A stretch of 64,000 nt of DNA from Pycnopodia helianthoides (lineage: Eukaryota; Echinodermata; Asteroidea; Forcipulatida; Asteriidae): contig CM063261.1 in NCBI GenBank assembly GCA_032158295.1, positions 6,445,001 through 6,509,000 on the forward strand. The letters are read 5' to 3'. Each line of letters opens with the position of its first letter. The stretch's first letter is position 1. The translations under genes and the position numbers were made by a program. Positions 62,535 to 64,000 of this stretch are shown one piece after another. The notes beneath the pieces are model-generated. The model was given only the letters and a program-made list of their open reading frames with translations, did no database searches and was not told the DNA's origin.

Positions 62535-63650
62535 AGCTTGAAGAGGTGGCGAACAAATCTGTTTGCAAAGAATGAGGCAGAGATCAATTCTTTGGTGCAG
62601 ACTGTCAAGATTTTCAGCAATGACATCGGGATGCAGTTCGGTCTGGAGAAATGTGCTCCAATGACCATGAAGAGGGGAAAGAGGGTACATTCCGATGGCA
62701 TTGCTCTGCCAGATGGTGCACAGATGAGGGCTCTAGGTGAGGAGGAGAATTATCGCTATCTTGGTGTTCTTGAATCGGACCATGTCCTTCATAAGGAATT
62801 AAAGGTAAGGCAGATACATCAGGCAGGTGAAGAAGCCTTTAAAGTCCAAACTGAAAGGGGGCAACATGATTAAGGCGATTAATACATGGACCGTGTCTTT
62901 GATGAGGTAGTGCGGCAATTGTGGAGTGGACAAAGGAAGATCTAGATGTCACTGACAGGAGGACTAGGAAACTGATGACCATGCATGGCTTGCTACATCT
63001 GCAGGCAAATGTCAGCAGACTATCTAAGTCAAGAGGGCAAAAGGTGATTACTGAGCGTGGCAGACAGTGTTAACATTGAATGCAGGAGCTTACATTGTCA
63101 TGTCAGGAGGACCGAGGAGTACTTAAAAGTTGCGAAAAAGTAAACAAGGGCAGACATAGTTTGGCTGAAGGAGTACAAGAGGGGAAGGAAAGAGGAAAGA
63201 CATCAAGATTAGAGAAACAAGCCACTTCATGGCCAGTTCTAGAGATGTACTGAAGAAATGGCAAGCACCAAGTCTTGGAATTGTTAAGGAGCAGAGAACT
63301 GAAGAAGGAAACTGAGGGCTTGATTACTGCGGCGCAAGACCAGCCTCAAAGGACAAATGTAATGAAGGCAAGGATAGAGAAAGCAAACGTCTTTCCTACG
63401 TGCAGATTGTGTAACAAGACAGAAGAGACTGTATTTCATATATTCAGCGAATGTGGTATGATCGCCCAGACGGAGTACAAAGGAAGACATGACAAGTTGG
63501 CTGAGGTGATTCACTGGGATCTGTGTAAGCAGTAGTTTGTCCAAGTGTTCGAAATGTTACAAGCATGTTCTGGAGAAAGTTGCAGAGATCGACCAGGTTG
63601 AAATCCTCTGGGACTATAACATTCAGACTGATCATGCGAGGGCCTCAAGG
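62535..63650 (+). mobile_element. RLE-type LINE, 3' part of ORF
   Basis: Plus strand: RT thumb INSLVQTVKIFSNDIGMQFG, EKCAPMTMKRGKRVHSDGIA, NYRYLGVLESD; later (shifted) WTKEDLDVTDRRTRKLMTMH, LLRSRELKKETEGLITAAQD, then CRLCNKTEETVFHIFSEC (C-x2-C-x8-H-x4-C finger) and ILWDYNIQTDHARASRH. The CCHC finger followed by a W-D-x-x-I-Q-T-D block is the arrangement that precedes and begins the restriction-like endonuclease in R2/NeSL-group LINEs. The element breaks off there, before the usual PD motif. Several frameshifts. Confidence 0.65.
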
Positions 63651-64000
63651 CACTTCACAGATAACAATCAAAAGCAAAAAAGTAAGCCAAAATACAAGTT
63701 AAAAGAAACAAGTAAAAACTATAAGCAAAACACTCTAAGCCTATAAATACAAGTACTGAAAACATAATTTTAAAACCCCAGCCAAAAAAATTTGCTACAA
63801 AATACAACAGTTAAAAGGAATGAATATGTGAGGGGAGAGGTCACCAGCACATACACCATTGGCCAACATTGAACTTTAATTTAGAGCTACACATGTACGT
63901 TGATGTATTACTAATGGTGCAAGATTTATGTCTTTTGGTGTTTAGGTCTGTCTCTTTGTAATTGGCTTGCCACATTGTACTTTTGTCCGGAACAGATATT
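63651..64000. other. No feature recognised
   Basis: AT-rich end of the window. No ORF or repeat that I can name. Confidence 0.4.

Overview
This window reads as animal nuclear DNA, most likely from an echinoderm (a sea star is my best guess) or another marine deuterostome. The support is one spliced metazoan gene with GT-AG introns of 3 to 7 kb, a dense mixture of invertebrate retroelements (L2/CR1-like, Tx1-like, RLE-type LINEs, Penelope, Mag-like Ty3/Gypsy, DIRS/Ngaro), tRNA-headed SINEs, and a MITE whose termini (AAAGGCACTGGACAC...) I associate with sea-star and sea-cucumber genomes. The organism call is inference; there is no rRNA or mitochondrial sequence to settle it.

The only host gene I can support is on the + strand from about 31.5 to 56.4 kb: a mitochondrial transcription factor A (TFAM) homologue with two HMG boxes. 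Six coding exons (31499-31662, 37831-37901, 44531-44680, 49028-49120, 52998-53054, 56210-56395) join in frame with canonical splice sites and give 239 residues plus a missing N-terminal start. A 33-bp partial copy of its first recognised exon lies 0.5 kb upstream. A phase-compatible ATG micro-exon (35183-35204) sits in intron 1.

Layout. 0-1.6 kb: proline-rich ORFs and a Penelope GIY-YIG remnant. 1.68-2.96 kb: a foldback element with 53-bp self-palindromic units. 3.4-6.8 kb: a decayed Tx1-like LINE. 7.3-10.03 kb: an internally deleted Mag-like Gypsy element on the minus strand with its 5' LTR and a tRNA-Leu-type primer-binding site. 10.5-12.74 kb: a Penelope element split by a second foldback element with the same TIR. 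12.74-16.56 kb: an inverted LTR copy split by a 3.56-kb TIR transposon (TAG target duplication) that carries a broken orphan ORF family. 17.6-18.25 kb: LINE remnant. 19.05-20.21 kb: a large foldback with a triple hairpin in one arm. 20.9-28.4 kb: a CR1-like fragment and a nearly full L2-like LINE interrupted by a second LINE with a clean 6-bp duplication. 28.8-30.1 kb: DIRS remnant. 31.5-56.4 kb: TFAM with repeats in every intron. 58.4-62.4 kb: a YR retroelement (DIRS/Ngaro-like) on the minus strand. 62.5-63.65 kb: the 3' part of an RLE-type LINE.

Almost all coding signal outside TFAM is dead or dying mobile DNA. The window is most useful for its nested insertions, which give relative ages, and for three non-autonomous or orphan systems: the TATGGTGG foldback pair, the TAG-flanked transposon with the 'FFALDHYNY' protein, and a perfect 43-bp hairpin in TFAM intron 1.
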